A stretch of 64,000 bases of DNA from Mariniphaga sp041686935 (GTDB taxonomy: Bacteria; Bacteroidota; Bacteroidia; Bacteroidales; Prolixibacteraceae). This document shows, in pieces, positions 34,270 to 43,059 of this stretch (position 1 is its first letter; every line of letters begins with the position of its first letter). Below the pieces are notes generated by a model that did not search any database, was not told the origin of the DNA, and worked only from the letters and a program-made list of their open reading frames with translations. The stretch spans positions 1 to 64,000 of the forward strand of contig JAWLCW010000006.1 in assembly GCA_041686935.1 (NCBI GenBank), read 5' to 3'. The position numbers were made by a program, and so were the translations under genes.

Positions 34270-35151
34270 ATGGGAAAAATAATCGAAAAAATTGAACAAG
34301 GCAAAATCCTGGTTTCCGACGGAGCGTGGGGAACATTTTTACAGCAGAAAGGTTTAAAAACCGGCGAATGCCCTGAAGAATGGAACCTCACACATCCCGG
34401 CGAGGTTTTGGACATTGCCATGAGTTACATAGAAGCCGGCGCCGACATGATCGAAACCAACAGCTTTGGCGGTACCCGGTTCAAACTTGAAAAATTCGGA
34501 CTGGCTGATAAGGTTTTCGAGCTGAACAAAGCCGCTGCCGAAATCAGCCGAAAAGCTGCGGGTGATAAATTTGTGCTGGGCTCGGTGGGGCCAACCGGTA
34601 AAATCCTGATGATGGGCGATGTGACCGAAGATGAAATGTATGAAGCTTTTAAAGAGCAAGCGATGGGACTGGAAGCCGGCGGCGCCGATGCCATTATGAT
34701 TGAAACCATGAGCGACCTCGACGAGGCACGTCTTGCCATCCGGGCCTCCAAAGAAAATACCGGCTGCGAAGTGTTTTGCACCATGACCTTCGAAAAAACC
34801 GTAACCGGCGAATTCCGTTCCATGATGGGCGTTTCGCCAACTGAAATGGTGCAAACGTTAATTGATGCCGGGGCAGAACTCCTTGGCGCCAACTGCGGTA
34901 ACGGAATAGCCGGAATGGTAGGCATTGTGGAAGAAATCCGTAAAGCAAATCCCGACATTCCGATTCTGGTGCACGCCAACGCCGGAATGCCGGTTTATCA
35001 GGATGGAGAAACGGTTTTCCCCGAAAAACCCGAAGAAATGGCAGCGCTTGTTTCCAAAATTATTGCTGCCGGCGCCAATGTGATTGGCGGTTGCTGCGGC
35101 ACCACTCCAGATCATATTTGTAAAGTGAGAAATGTGGTGGATAATAACTGA
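34270..35151 (+). CDS. Zinc-dependent homocysteine S-methyltransferase-like protein
   Basis: A 293-residue protein of the homocysteine methyltransferase family, equal to the N-terminal Hcy domain of MetH. The three zinc cysteines are present: Cys209 in GANCGNG and Cys275/Cys276 in GGCCGTTP. DGAWGTFL near 18 and ETNSFGG near 62 are typical. Beside a free-standing corrinoid protein it could pass the methyl group to homocysteine or another thiol. The ATG at 34270 was chosen over a TTG six codons earlier. The stop is directly followed by the cobW start. Confidence 0.92.
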   Translation: MGKIIEKIEQGKILVSDGAWGTFLQQKGLKTGECPEEWNLTHPGEVLDIAMSYIEAGADMIETNSFGGTRFKLEKFGLADKVFELNKAAAEISRKAAGDKFVLGSVGPTGKILMMGDVTEDEMYEAFKEQAMGLEAGGADAIMIETMSDLDEARLAIRASKENTGCEVFCTMTFEKTVTGEFRSMMGVSPTEMVQTLIDAGAELLGANCGNGIAGMVGIVEEIRKANPDIPILVHANAGMPVYQDGETVFPEKPEEMAALVSKIIAAGANVIGGCCGTTPDHICKVRNVVDNN

Positions 35152-36051
35152 ATGAAAATTCCATTCCATATTATTTCCGGTTTTTTGGGAAGCGGAAAAA
35201 CTACCTTCCTGAAACGGATTATTGAAGACCATTCAGAAAAATTCAAACTGGGAATAATTCAGAATGAGTTTGCTCCGGCCAGTGTTGATGGTATGGAGCT
35301 GAAAAATTCAGGAAAAGATTTTAAACTTCTTGAAATAAATAATGGGTCGGTTTTTTGCGTGTGCCTGCTGGGCGATTTCACCCGTTCGCTTGAAAAATTT
35401 ATCGACAAGCATCATCCCGATGTTTTGATTATCGAAGCCTCAGGACTTTCGGACACAACCTCGGTGGCCGAAGTGGTTTCTGCAGGATCGCTTTCCGAAA
35501 AAATTTACCTGGCAACCAACTGGTGTATTGTGGATGCCCTTAACTTTAAAAAAGCCGGTTTGATGAGGCAGCGGCTGAGTCATCAAATTCGCATGGCTGA
35601 TAAGGTGCTGATAAACAAAACAGACCTTGTTGAAAATGTAAATGAAATAACTGATGAAATCCGGAAAATGAATCCGTTTGCTGAAATCAACACAACAACT
35701 TTTTGTGACGTAGAGTTTAAGCCGGGAACTGCTGCAATTTCTAAATTCTACGCAGAAATGGGTAATCCGCTTACCCGTCCAGAGGTCAATTCCATGGTCA
35801 TAAAAAGCGGGAAAAAAATTTCAAAAAATGCTTTGGTTCAATTTTTAAATGAATGGGGCCCCAAAGCATACCGGATTAAAGGATATGTTAACTTAACAGA
35901 CGGCACCACAGTGGCAGTCCAGTGTGTTTTTGAAAAAACAGAATTAAGCTTTGTTAAAAATAATTTTCACCTCACTGAATTGGTTTCGTTATCGGACAAA
36001 TTTACCCTAAAACAGTGGAATCAGTCATTTAAAGAATTTGCCCAGAAGTGA
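35152..36051 (+). CDS. CobW/COG0523-family GTPase
   Basis: A 299-residue G3E GTPase with Walker A GFLGSGKTT (10-18), EASGLSD, NKTD and a C-terminal CobW domain. COG0523 proteins handle metals such as zinc or cobalt. Their CxCC metal motif appears here as CVCL (Cys69, Cys71), so one of the usual cysteines is absent. It begins on the base after the previous stop. Its place in the operon suggests metal or corrinoid delivery to the methyltransferases. Confidence 0.9.
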   Translation: MKIPFHIISGFLGSGKTTFLKRIIEDHSEKFKLGIIQNEFAPASVDGMELKNSGKDFKLLEINNGSVFCVCLLGDFTRSLEKFIDKHHPDVLIIEASGLSDTTSVAEVVSAGSLSEKIYLATNWCIVDALNFKKAGLMRQRLSHQIRMADKVLINKTDLVENVNEITDEIRKMNPFAEINTTTFCDVEFKPGTAAISKFYAEMGNPLTRPEVNSMVIKSGKKISKNALVQFLNEWGPKAYRIKGYVNLTDGTTVAVQCVFEKTELSFVKNNFHLTELVSLSDKFTLKQWNQSFKEFAQK

Positions 36052-36152
36052 ACATTTGGTTGAATTGTTGATTTTGTCTTCTCAATTTGGTTCAACAAGT
36101 GTTAACTGAAATTCTTAGAAACAATTTAAATTAGCTATTTTAGTGGAAACTT

Positions 36153-36184
36153 TTTGGGGAAAATAGTGGGTTGGGCTACTTTTG
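36153..36184 (+). promoter_or_regulatory. Promoter of sdhCAB
   Basis: TTTG at 36153-36156, a 20-base spacer and TACTTTTG at 36177-36184 match the Bacteroidota promoter consensus fully. The leader would be about 35 bases. Confidence 0.75.
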
Positions 36185-36224
36185 TCTCCGAATATTAATG
36201 TCAACACGATTAAATAAATAATTT

Positions 36225-36902
36225 ATGAGCAAGTTTTTAACTGCGTCAATTGGCAGAAAGTTTATAATGAGCATTTCAGGGCTCTTTTTGGTTCTGTTTT
36301 TAGCTGTGCATCTTACGGTAAATTTATTGCTGATTTTTGATGATAGCGGAGAACTTTTTAACAAGGCTGCCCACTTTATGGTTACCAATCCCATTATCCG
36401 GATTGTTGAACCATTGTTAGGTCTTGGTTTTTTGGTTCATATTATTTGGTCATTTTTTCTGGAATACCAAAACTGGAAAGCAAGGCCTGTAAAATACGAT
36501 AAGAAAAATCCGGGAGTTTCAAGTACCTGGGCTTCAAGGAATATGCTTATTTTGGGCGCTCTGGTTCTGGTATTCTTAATAATTCACATTATTAATTTTT
36601 ACTGGGTAATTCGTTTTACCGGAAACGTGCCGGAAGTTATTATTAACGGCGAACACATGGAAGACACCTACAGCCTGGTTGCCGGCTTATTCAAAACAAG
36701 TGTAATTTATGACATTATTTATGTGTTGTCAGCAATATTACTTGGATTGCATCTTTCGCATGGATTTTGGTCAGCTTTTCATACATTGGGGTTAAGTAAT
36801 AAACAATGGATGAGTAGATTACAGGTTGTTGGTAAAATCTATGCAGTAATTATAGCCGTTGGGTTTTCAGTCATTCCATTGTATTTCCTCATTAAGTTTT
36901 AA
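36225..36902 (+). CDS. sdhC: Succinate dehydrogenase/fumarate reductase cytochrome b subunit
   Basis: A 225-residue membrane protein with five hydrophobic helices, of the B-type (single polypeptide, di-heme) anchors found in Bacteroidota. Conserved histidines within helices (HLTVNLLL, HIIWSFF, IIHIIN, LGLHLSHG) are the likely heme ligands. It anchors the flavoprotein and iron-sulfur subunits and exchanges electrons with menaquinone. Confidence 0.93.
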   Translation: MSKFLTASIGRKFIMSISGLFLVLFLAVHLTVNLLLIFDDSGELFNKAAHFMVTNPIIRIVEPLLGLGFLVHIIWSFFLEYQNWKARPVKYDKKNPGVSSTWASRNMLILGALVLVFLIIHIINFYWVIRFTGNVPEVIINGEHMEDTYSLVAGLFKTSVIYDIIYVLSAILLGLHLSHGFWSAFHTLGLSNKQWMSRLQVVGKIYAVIIAVGFSVIPLYFLIKF

Positions 36903-36922
36903 TTCCGAAAAAGCATTTGGTT

Positions 36923-38863
36923 ATGAGTATATTAGAATCAAAAATACCTGAAGGGCCTTTGGCTGAAAAGTGGACCAGGCACAAGGAGAATATTAAAGTG
37001 GTAAGCCCGGCCAACAAACGAAAGCTGGAGGTGATTGTGGTAGGAACCGGACTTGGCGGTGCATCAGCCGCTGCTTCGCTTGCCGAACTAGGCTACAAAG
37101 TGAAAGCTTTCTGTTATCAGGACAGTCCGCGCCGTGCACATTCCATTTCGGCGCAGGGGGGAATAAATGCTGCAAAAAATTATCAGAATGACAACGACTC
37201 GGTTTTCCGGTTGTTTTACGATACCATAAAAGGGGGCGACTATCGTTCGCGCGAATCCAATGTTTATCGTCTTGCAGAAGTTTCTCCCAATATTATTGAC
37301 CAGTGTGTTGCTCAAGGTGTTCCTTTTGGTCGTGAATATGGCGGTCTGCTTGCCAACCGTACATTTGGCGGCGCATTGGTAAGCCGTACATTTTATGCAC
37401 GGGGACAAACCGGTCAGCAATTGCTGATTGGAGCCTATCAGGCTATGAACCGTCAGATTTCGTTGGGCAATGTTGAAATGTACAGCAGGCACGAAATGCT
37501 TGATGTGGTTATTATTGACGGGAAAGCCCGCGGTATTGTTGCCCGCGATCTGGTTACCGGAAAAATTAAACGATTTGGCGCACATGCAGTAGTTGTAGCT
37601 ACCGGTGGTTACTCAAACGTATTTTTTCTTTCTACCAATGCCATGGGAAGCAACGGTTCGGCAGCCTGGCAGTGTTATAAAAAAGGCGCATTTTTTTCCA
37701 ATCCCTGTTTCGTACAAATTCACCCTACCTGCATTCCTGTGCATGGCGATCAGCAATCGAAACTGACGCTGATGTCCGAATCGCTGCGTAATGACGGTCG
37801 TGTGTGGGTTCCGAAGAAAAAAGAAGATGCTGAAAAAATCAGAAAAGGAGAAATCGGCCCGAACGACATTCCTGAAGAAGATCGTGATTTTTATCTGGAG
37901 CGCCGTTATCCTTCATACGGTAACCTTGTACCGCGGGATGTAGCTTCACGTGCTGCCAAGGAAAGATGCGATGAGGGGTATGGAGTTAATCCCGAAGGAA
38001 AGGCAGTTTATCTCGATTTTAAATACTCCATTGAAAGACTTGGTAAAAGCGTGATTAAGGCCCGTTACGGAAATCTGTTCCAGATGTACGAAAAAATAAC
38101 CGATGTTGACCCTTATAAAGAGCCGATGATGATTTACCCGGCTATTCATTATACCATGGGGGGAACCTGGGTCGATTACAATCTAATGACCACTGTTCCG
38201 GGTTTATACTCCATCGGCGAAGCCAACTTCTCAGACCACGGAGCAAACCGGTTGGGTGCTTCGGCGCTCATGCAGGGACTGGCCGACGGTTATTTTGTGT
38301 TACCCTACACCATTGGCGATTATCTGGCTGATGAAATTCTGACTCCGAAAATAGACACCAATACGCCAGAGTTTGAGCAGGTAGAAAAGGAAGTAACCAC
38401 CAGAATTGAAAAACTTTTCAATATAAAGGGCGCCAAACCGGTTGATTATTTCCACAAAAAACTGGGCCACGTAATGTGGGATTATGTGGGCATGTCCCGC
38501 AATGAGGAAGGATTGAAAAAAGCCGTTCAGATGATTCGTGAAATCCGTGAAGAATTCTGGAAGGATGTAAAAATTCCGGGCGAACTGGACAACCTGAACC
38601 CGGAACTGGAAAAAGCAGGTCGGGTAGCAGATTTCCTCGATATTGGCGAATTAATGGCTCTCGATGCCCTCGACCGGAATGAATCGTGTGGCGGGCACTT
38701 CCGCGAAGAATCGGTTACCGAAGAAGGTGAAGCAAAACGCGACGATGAAAAATTCACTTACGTTTCCTGCTGGGAATACAAGGGTGAAAAAAAGGAACCG
38801 GTGCTTCACAAAGAAGATTTGGTGTTTGAGAATGTGAAATTGACACAGCGCTCGTATAAATAA
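36923..38863 (+). CDS. sdhA: Succinate dehydrogenase/fumarate reductase flavoprotein subunit
   Basis: A 646-residue flavoprotein interconverting succinate and fumarate. The FAD fold begins VIVVGTGLGGASAA, and the covalent-FAD His is in RRAHSISAQGG. Substrate and FAD contacts follow in HGANRLGASALMQG. The length fits the B-type enzymes of Bacteroidota. The ATG at 36923 was chosen over a TTG two codons earlier. sdhB does not follow directly; a small gene intervenes. Confidence 0.95.
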   Translation: MSILESKIPEGPLAEKWTRHKENIKVVSPANKRKLEVIVVGTGLGGASAAASLAELGYKVKAFCYQDSPRRAHSISAQGGINAAKNYQNDNDSVFRLFYDTIKGGDYRSRESNVYRLAEVSPNIIDQCVAQGVPFGREYGGLLANRTFGGALVSRTFYARGQTGQQLLIGAYQAMNRQISLGNVEMYSRHEMLDVVIIDGKARGIVARDLVTGKIKRFGAHAVVVATGGYSNVFFLSTNAMGSNGSAAWQCYKKGAFFSNPCFVQIHPTCIPVHGDQQSKLTLMSESLRNDGRVWVPKKKEDAEKIRKGEIGPNDIPEEDRDFYLERRYPSYGNLVPRDVASRAAKERCDEGYGVNPEGKAVYLDFKYSIERLGKSVIKARYGNLFQMYEKITDVDPYKEPMMIYPAIHYTMGGTWVDYNLMTTVPGLYSIGEANFSDHGANRLGASALMQGLADGYFVLPYTIGDYLADEILTPKIDTNTPEFEQVEKEVTTRIEKLFNIKGAKPVDYFHKKLGHVMWDYVGMSRNEEGLKKAVQMIREIREEFWKDVKIPGELDNLNPELEKAGRVADFLDIGELMALDALDRNESCGGHFREESVTEEGEAKRDDEKFTYVSCWEYKGEKKEPVLHKEDLVFENVKLTQRSYK

Positions 38864-38939
38864 TAAGTAGTGTGTAATTAGTAAAAAGTATTGAGTATTC
38901 AGATTTGAGATGAGAGATTTATAATTTAAAGGAATTAAA

Positions 38940-39299
38940 ATGCATAGGTTTAAAGAATTGAAAGTCTGGCAAAAAGGAAGAGAACTTGTTAAAGAAATTT
39001 ATCAGGCGACTCATAAATTTCCAAAAGAAGAGCTATTTGGAATTACGTCCCAAATGAGACGAAGTGCCATTTCTATTCCAACAAACATAGCTGAGGGTTG
39101 TAGAAGAAATACAGGAAATGATTTAAATCGGTTTCTGGATATTGCCAATGGCAGTTCTTTTGAATTGGAAACATTGGTTATTCTTTGTTTCGATTTAGAA
39201 TTCCTTTCACAAAAGGAATTTGAATACTTTGACGCAAAGTTGAATGAAATTCAGAGAATGATTTATGGTTTCAAACAATCTATTCAATCTAATTCTTAA
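38940..39299 (+). CDS. Four-helix-bundle protein (23S rRNA IVP family)
   Basis: A 119-residue protein of the TIGR02436/S23 family, with FKELKVWQKGRELVKEIY at the start and the signature QMRRSAISIPTNIAEG. The family was first seen inside intervening sequences of 23S rRNA genes and occurs scattered in many genomes; its function is unclear. Here it separates sdhA from sdhB, with 76 and 45 bases of AT-rich spacer. The spacers look like intergenic filler rather than operon DNA, consistent with an insertion. Confidence 0.9.
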   Translation: MHRFKELKVWQKGRELVKEIYQATHKFPKEELFGITSQMRRSAISIPTNIAEGCRRNTGNDLNRFLDIANGSSFELETLVILCFDLEFLSQKEFEYFDAKLNEIQRMIYGFKQSIQSNS

Positions 39300-39344
39300 T
39301 ACGTTGTACTCAATGCTCTGTACTCATATTTAATCTTTTCAATT

Positions 39345-40106
39345 ATGGCTGATATAATTCTTAAAAATCTCAATATAAAAGTTTGGCGGCAGAATAATGC
39401 AGCCGACAAGGGACGATTTGAAACCTACATCATCGAAAATATTTCAACCGGGTCGTCTTTTCTCGAAATGCTTGATATTCTGAATAACAAGTTGATTATT
39501 GAAGGAAAAGACCCCATTGCGTTCGACCACGATTGCCGTGAAGGAATTTGCGGAACCTGCAGCCTTTATATTAATGGTCGTGCGCATGGGCCGGATACTG
39601 AAATAACAACCTGCCAGTTGCACATGCGTAAGTTTAAAGATGGCGAAACCATCACCATCGAACCATGGCGGGCAAAAGCTTTTCCGGTGATAAAAGATTT
39701 GGTGGTTGACCGCACCGCATTCGAAAAAATTCTGTATGCCGGCGGATTTATTTCGGTAAATACCGGCGGGGTTCCGGATGCCAATGCTATACCAATTTCT
39801 TATGAAGATGCTGAGGAGTCAATGGATGCAGCTTCATGCATTGGATGTGGCGCGTGTGTTGCAGCCTGTAGAAACTCTTCGGCTATGTTGTTTGTGGCGG
39901 CAAAAGTGTCGCATCTGGCCAAGCTCCCGCAGGGAAGGGTGGAAGCCAAAAAACGTGCCCGGAACATGGTGGCCAAAATGGATGAACTGGGATTTGGTGG
40001 CTGCACCAACACCGGTGCCTGCGAAGTGGAATGTCCCAAAAGCATTTCCATTACCAACATTGCCCGCCTCAACCGCGAATATCTGTTGGCCCGGTTTTCA
40101 GAATAA
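39345..40106 (+). CDS. sdhB: Succinate dehydrogenase/fumarate reductase iron-sulfur subunit
   Basis: A 253-residue electron-transfer subunit. The [2Fe-2S] ligands are Cys64, Cys69, Cys72 and Cys90 in CREGICGTC and TTC. The C-terminal half has CIGCGACVAAC and CTNTGACEVECP for the [4Fe-4S] and [3Fe-4S] clusters. It links the flavin to the heme anchor. A terminator follows. Confidence 0.95.
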   Translation: MADIILKNLNIKVWRQNNAADKGRFETYIIENISTGSSFLEMLDILNNKLIIEGKDPIAFDHDCREGICGTCSLYINGRAHGPDTEITTCQLHMRKFKDGETITIEPWRAKAFPVIKDLVVDRTAFEKILYAGGFISVNTGGVPDANAIPISYEDAEESMDAASCIGCGACVAACRNSSAMLFVAAKVSHLAKLPQGRVEAKKRARNMVAKMDELGFGGCTNTGACEVECPKSISITNIARLNREYLLARFSE

Positions 40107-40127
40107 ATTGAAATTCATTAATATTTG

Positions 40128-40161
40128 AAAAGCCTTCTCATTTAGGGAAGGCTTTTGTTTT
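40128..40161 (+). terminator. Terminator of the sdh operon
   Basis: A perfect 10-bp stem (40128-40137 with 40147-40156, AAAAGCCTTC and its complement) followed by GTTTTG, 22 bases after the sdhB stop. Confidence 0.8.
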
Positions 40162-40168
40162 GAAACCT

Positions 40169-40201
40169 ATTCATCTGATGACTCAAAGTCATCTGATGAA
40201 T
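40169..40201. repeat. TCATCTGATGACT hairpin, copy 1
   Basis: Arms 40169-40183 and 40187-40201 pair with a single mismatch around the loop CAA. A closely related hairpin lies at 40810-40840, on the other side of the VOC gene. It also lies just past the VOC stop codon. Confidence 0.75.
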
Positions 40202-40210
40202 GAATGCCCA

Positions 40211-40729
40211 TTAATTACTATTGCTGGTTAGCAATTCAAAAATGATTCCCACTTCAGGCATGTCCACATAGGAATAACTTCCGCCGGTGAAATCGCCGTT
40301 TTGTACCAGTTTACCACCACGTTTTTCAAGATAAACAATGTTTTTCTCCATTCCTTCCACATGGAATGCAATATGGTGAAACCCTTCGCCGTGTTTTTTC
40401 AGATGTTCGTACCACGTACTTTTTTTGCCTATAGGCTCAATCAATTCGATGGTAATGTTTTCGAGCCTGAAAAAAGCAAGTTTTGCCTGTGCTTCGGTTG
40501 GGTTCCCCTTAAAACGGGTATTGGCTTTTTCAAACCCGTCTGTAATAATAGGTTGAGGTATTTCACTGAACCCCAAAATAGCTGCCCATTTTTCCGAAGC
40601 TTTTTCAATGTCTTTCACTACCAGACCGATTTGGGTAACATTTCCTTTACCGAATTTCTCCTGGACCTGGGACTGAGCAGATGCTGATAGCATCATAATT
40701 GCAAAAAAGAGGATAAGCAGAGTTTTCAT
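40211..40729 (-). CDS. Exported VOC (glyoxalase-fold) protein
   Basis: A 172-residue protein with a signal peptide (MKTLLILFFAIMMLSASAQS) and two betaalphabetabetabeta units of the vicinal-oxygen-chelate fold. Motifs are TQIGLVVKDIEKASEKW, ITIELIEP, GFHHIAFHVEG and GIIFELL, closest in style to methylmalonyl-CoA epimerase. The signal peptide rules out a CoA epimerase role in the cytoplasm; it may bind or turn over a metabolite in the periplasm. Confidence 0.85.
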   Translation of the reverse strand: MKTLLILFFAIMMLSASAQSQVQEKFGKGNVTQIGLVVKDIEKASEKWAAILGFSEIPQPIITDGFEKANTRFKGNPTEAQAKLAFFRLENITIELIEPIGKKSTWYEHLKKHGEGFHHIAFHVEGMEKNIVYLEKRGGKLVQNGDFTGGSYSYVDMPEVGIIFELLTSNSN

Positions 40730-40809
40730 AGGTATTGTTTTTAGATATTTAAAAAGTTGTTTATTAAACTGGTATTACGGTTATTAATTTTTGCAGTACT
40801 TCATCCATT

Positions 40810-40840
40810 TTCATCGGATGACTTGGAGTCATCCGATGAA
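40810..40840. repeat. TCATCGGATGACT hairpin, copy 2
   Basis: Perfect 14-bp arms, 40810-40823 and 40827-40840, with loop TGG. It differs from copy 1 at the variable middle base pair and in the loop, and each copy keeps its own pairing. It lies just past the metG stop codon and could act as its transcription end. Confidence 0.8.
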
Positions 40841-40857
40841 TGGAAGGATGTGGAAAC

Positions 40858-42891
40858 TTATTTTACTTCCGAACCATTTTTCACCAACTGGTCCGGCGAT
40901 ACGATAGAAAGTGTTCCGTCGGCATTTTCGGCACACAAAATCATGCCCTGCGATTCAATTCCCCGCAGTTTTTTGGGCTCGAGGTTCACTAAAATGGAAA
41001 CCTGTTTGCCGATTAAATCTTCGGGTTCGTAATATTCGGCAATGCCCGAAACCACGGTGCGTTTGTCAAATCCGGTATCGATTTTCAGTTTCAGCAGCTT
41101 TTTGGTTTTGGCTACTTTTTCGGCTTCCAGCACAGTTCCCACGCGGATATCCATTTTCCCGAAATCGTCAAACTCAATGCTTTCTTTGGCCGGTTTGGCT
41201 TTGGCTTCCGCCAGTTCGTTCGCTTTTTTGGTATCCAGCAATTTTTGCAACTGGGCTTCAATCACGCTGTCTTCAATCTTTTCGAAAAGCAGTTCCGGAG
41301 TGTTAACCTGGTGGCCGGCAGCCAGCAATTCGGTATTTCCAAACTGGCTCCAGTCCTGTTTGCCGTAATTCAGAAATCCGCGCAGTTTTTCCATACTGAA
41401 CGGCAGAAAAGGCTCCAGACAAACTGTGAGGTTGGCTGTAATCTGCAGGCACACGTTTAAAATGGTTTCCACCCGTTTTGGGTCGGATTTCCATATTTTC
41501 CAGGGCTCCACGTCGGCCAGGTATTTATTGCCCAGCCGCGCCAGGTCCATGGCATTTTTCAGTGCTTCGCGAAACCGGAAACTGTCGAGACTTTTTTCTA
41601 CTTCGCTTTTTAGGGTTGAAATGGCAGCCAGCGTTTCCCGGTCGTAATCCGAAAGTTCGCCACGGGCCGGCACTTTGCCATCGAAATATTTTTGGGTAAG
41701 CACCAGTGCCCGGTTCACAAAGTTGCCGAGAATGGCCACCAGTTCGTTGTTGTTCCGCGCCTGAAAATCTTTCCAGGTAAAATCGTTGTCTTTGGTTTCG
41801 GGAGCGTTTGCGGTTAGAACATACTTCAGCACATCTTCCTTATCCGGAAACTCCTCCAGGTATTCGTGCAACCACACCGCCCAGTTGCGCGATGTGGAAA
41901 TTTTATCGTTTTCAAGGTTCAGAAATTCGTTGGCCGGTACGTTGTCGGGCACATTAAAAGTACCTTCTGCTTTCAACATGCAGGGGAAAATGATGCAGTG
42001 AAAAACGATGTTGTCTTTGCCGATGAAATGCAACAAACGTGTTTCCGGATCTTTCCAGTATTTTTCCCATTCGGGGGTAAGTTCGCGAGTAGCGGAAATG
42101 TAACCTATAGGTGCATCAAACCAAACGTACAGCACCTTTCCTTCGGCGCCTTCCACCGGAACCGGCACACCCCAATCGAGGTCGCGGGTTAAGGCACGGG
42201 GTTGCAGCCCGCTGTCAATCCACGATTTACACTGACCGTAAACATTGGGTTTCCATTCTTTGTGCCCTTCAAGAATCCATTCGCGCAGCCACGGTTCGTA
42301 CTGGTCGAGCGGCAGGTACCAGTGTTTGGTTTCTTTCAGCACCGGTTGGTTCCCGCTTATCATTGATGTGGGATTAATCAGCTCGGTGGGGCTCAGTGAT
42401 GTTCCACAGCTTTCGCACTGGTCGCCGTAAGCTTTTTCAAACCCGCACTTGGGGCAGGTGCCAATAATGTACCGGTCGGCCAGAAACTGCTGGTTTTCTT
42501 CGTCGTAGTATTGCTCCGAAGTTTTTTCGATGAACTGCCCCTGGTCGTACATTTTTTTGAAAAACTCAGAAGCCGTTTTGTGGTGGATTTCAGCGCTGGT
42601 ACGTGAATAGACATCGAATGAAATCCCGAAATCCTGAAACGATTTTTTTATGATTTTATGGAACTTGTCCACCACATCTTGTGGTGTAACGCCTTCGTTC
42701 TTAGCTTTTAAAGTAATGGGGACGCCGTGCTCGTCGGAACCGCCAATAAGCAAAACATCTTCGTTTTTCAGGCGCAGGTAACGCGCATAAATATCGGCCG
42801 GTACATACACCCCGGCCAGGTGGCCAATGTGAATCGGGCCGTTTGCGTACGGCAGTGCCGTGGTTATTAAAGTCCGTTTAAATTCCCCCAT
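40858..42891 (-). CDS. metG: Methionyl-tRNA synthetase
   Basis: A 677-residue class I synthetase charging tRNA-Met. HIGH is at 21-24, the zinc knuckle is CPKCGFEKAYGDQCESCG, and the KMSKS-equivalent loop reads KISTSRN. The C-terminal end (about 570-677) is an EMAP/Trbp111 tRNA-binding domain with DFGKMDIRVGTVLEAEKV. This is the usual Bacteroidota form. Confidence 0.96.
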   Translation of the reverse strand: MGEFKRTLITTALPYANGPIHIGHLAGVYVPADIYARYLRLKNEDVLLIGGSDEHGVPITLKAKNEGVTPQDVVDKFHKIIKKSFQDFGISFDVYSRTSAEIHHKTASEFFKKMYDQGQFIEKTSEQYYDEENQQFLADRYIIGTCPKCGFEKAYGDQCESCGTSLSPTELINPTSMISGNQPVLKETKHWYLPLDQYEPWLREWILEGHKEWKPNVYGQCKSWIDSGLQPRALTRDLDWGVPVPVEGAEGKVLYVWFDAPIGYISATRELTPEWEKYWKDPETRLLHFIGKDNIVFHCIIFPCMLKAEGTFNVPDNVPANEFLNLENDKISTSRNWAVWLHEYLEEFPDKEDVLKYVLTANAPETKDNDFTWKDFQARNNNELVAILGNFVNRALVLTQKYFDGKVPARGELSDYDRETLAAISTLKSEVEKSLDSFRFREALKNAMDLARLGNKYLADVEPWKIWKSDPKRVETILNVCLQITANLTVCLEPFLPFSMEKLRGFLNYGKQDWSQFGNTELLAAGHQVNTPELLFEKIEDSVIEAQLQKLLDTKKANELAEAKAKPAKESIEFDDFGKMDIRVGTVLEAEKVAKTKKLLKLKIDTGFDKRTVVSGIAEYYEPEDLIGKQVSILVNLEPKKLRGIESQGMILCAENADGTLSIVSPDQLVKNGSEVK

Positions 42892-42939
42892 GTTGAATAT
42901 CTTTTTGCTGAAAAATATGGTTCTTTTTTATTAAGGGCA

Positions 42940-42947
42940 CAAAGATA
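42940..42947 (-). promoter_or_regulatory. -7 box of metG
   Basis: TATCTTTG on the minus strand, a perfect TAnnTTTG match, about 50 bases upstream of the metG start. A convincing -33 element was not found. Confidence 0.5.
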
Positions 42948-43001
42948 GTGGAATTGAGGGAAAACGGATTTTACAAACGCATTTTTTAGTTCTTCGGGAT
43001 T

Positions 43002-43041
43002 GGGACGCGCGGTCCCATTAGCTATCGGGACCGCGCGTCCC
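43002..43041. repeat. GC-rich perfect palindrome between divergent genes
   Basis: Perfect 15-bp arms GGGACGCGCGGTCCC (43002-43016) and its complement (43027-43041) surround a 10-base loop that contains TAGCTA. Its base composition contrasts with the AT-rich surroundings. It lies between metG and the HAD gene and covers the -33 region of the latter. Confidence 0.8.
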
Positions 43042-43059
43042 GGATTTCCTCCACTTTTG

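Noticed and set aside
34354..34979. Long antisense open frames under the homocysteine-type methyltransferase gene
   Set aside because: They mirror the high codon bias of the sense gene and encode no recognisable motif; the sense gene has intact zinc cysteines.
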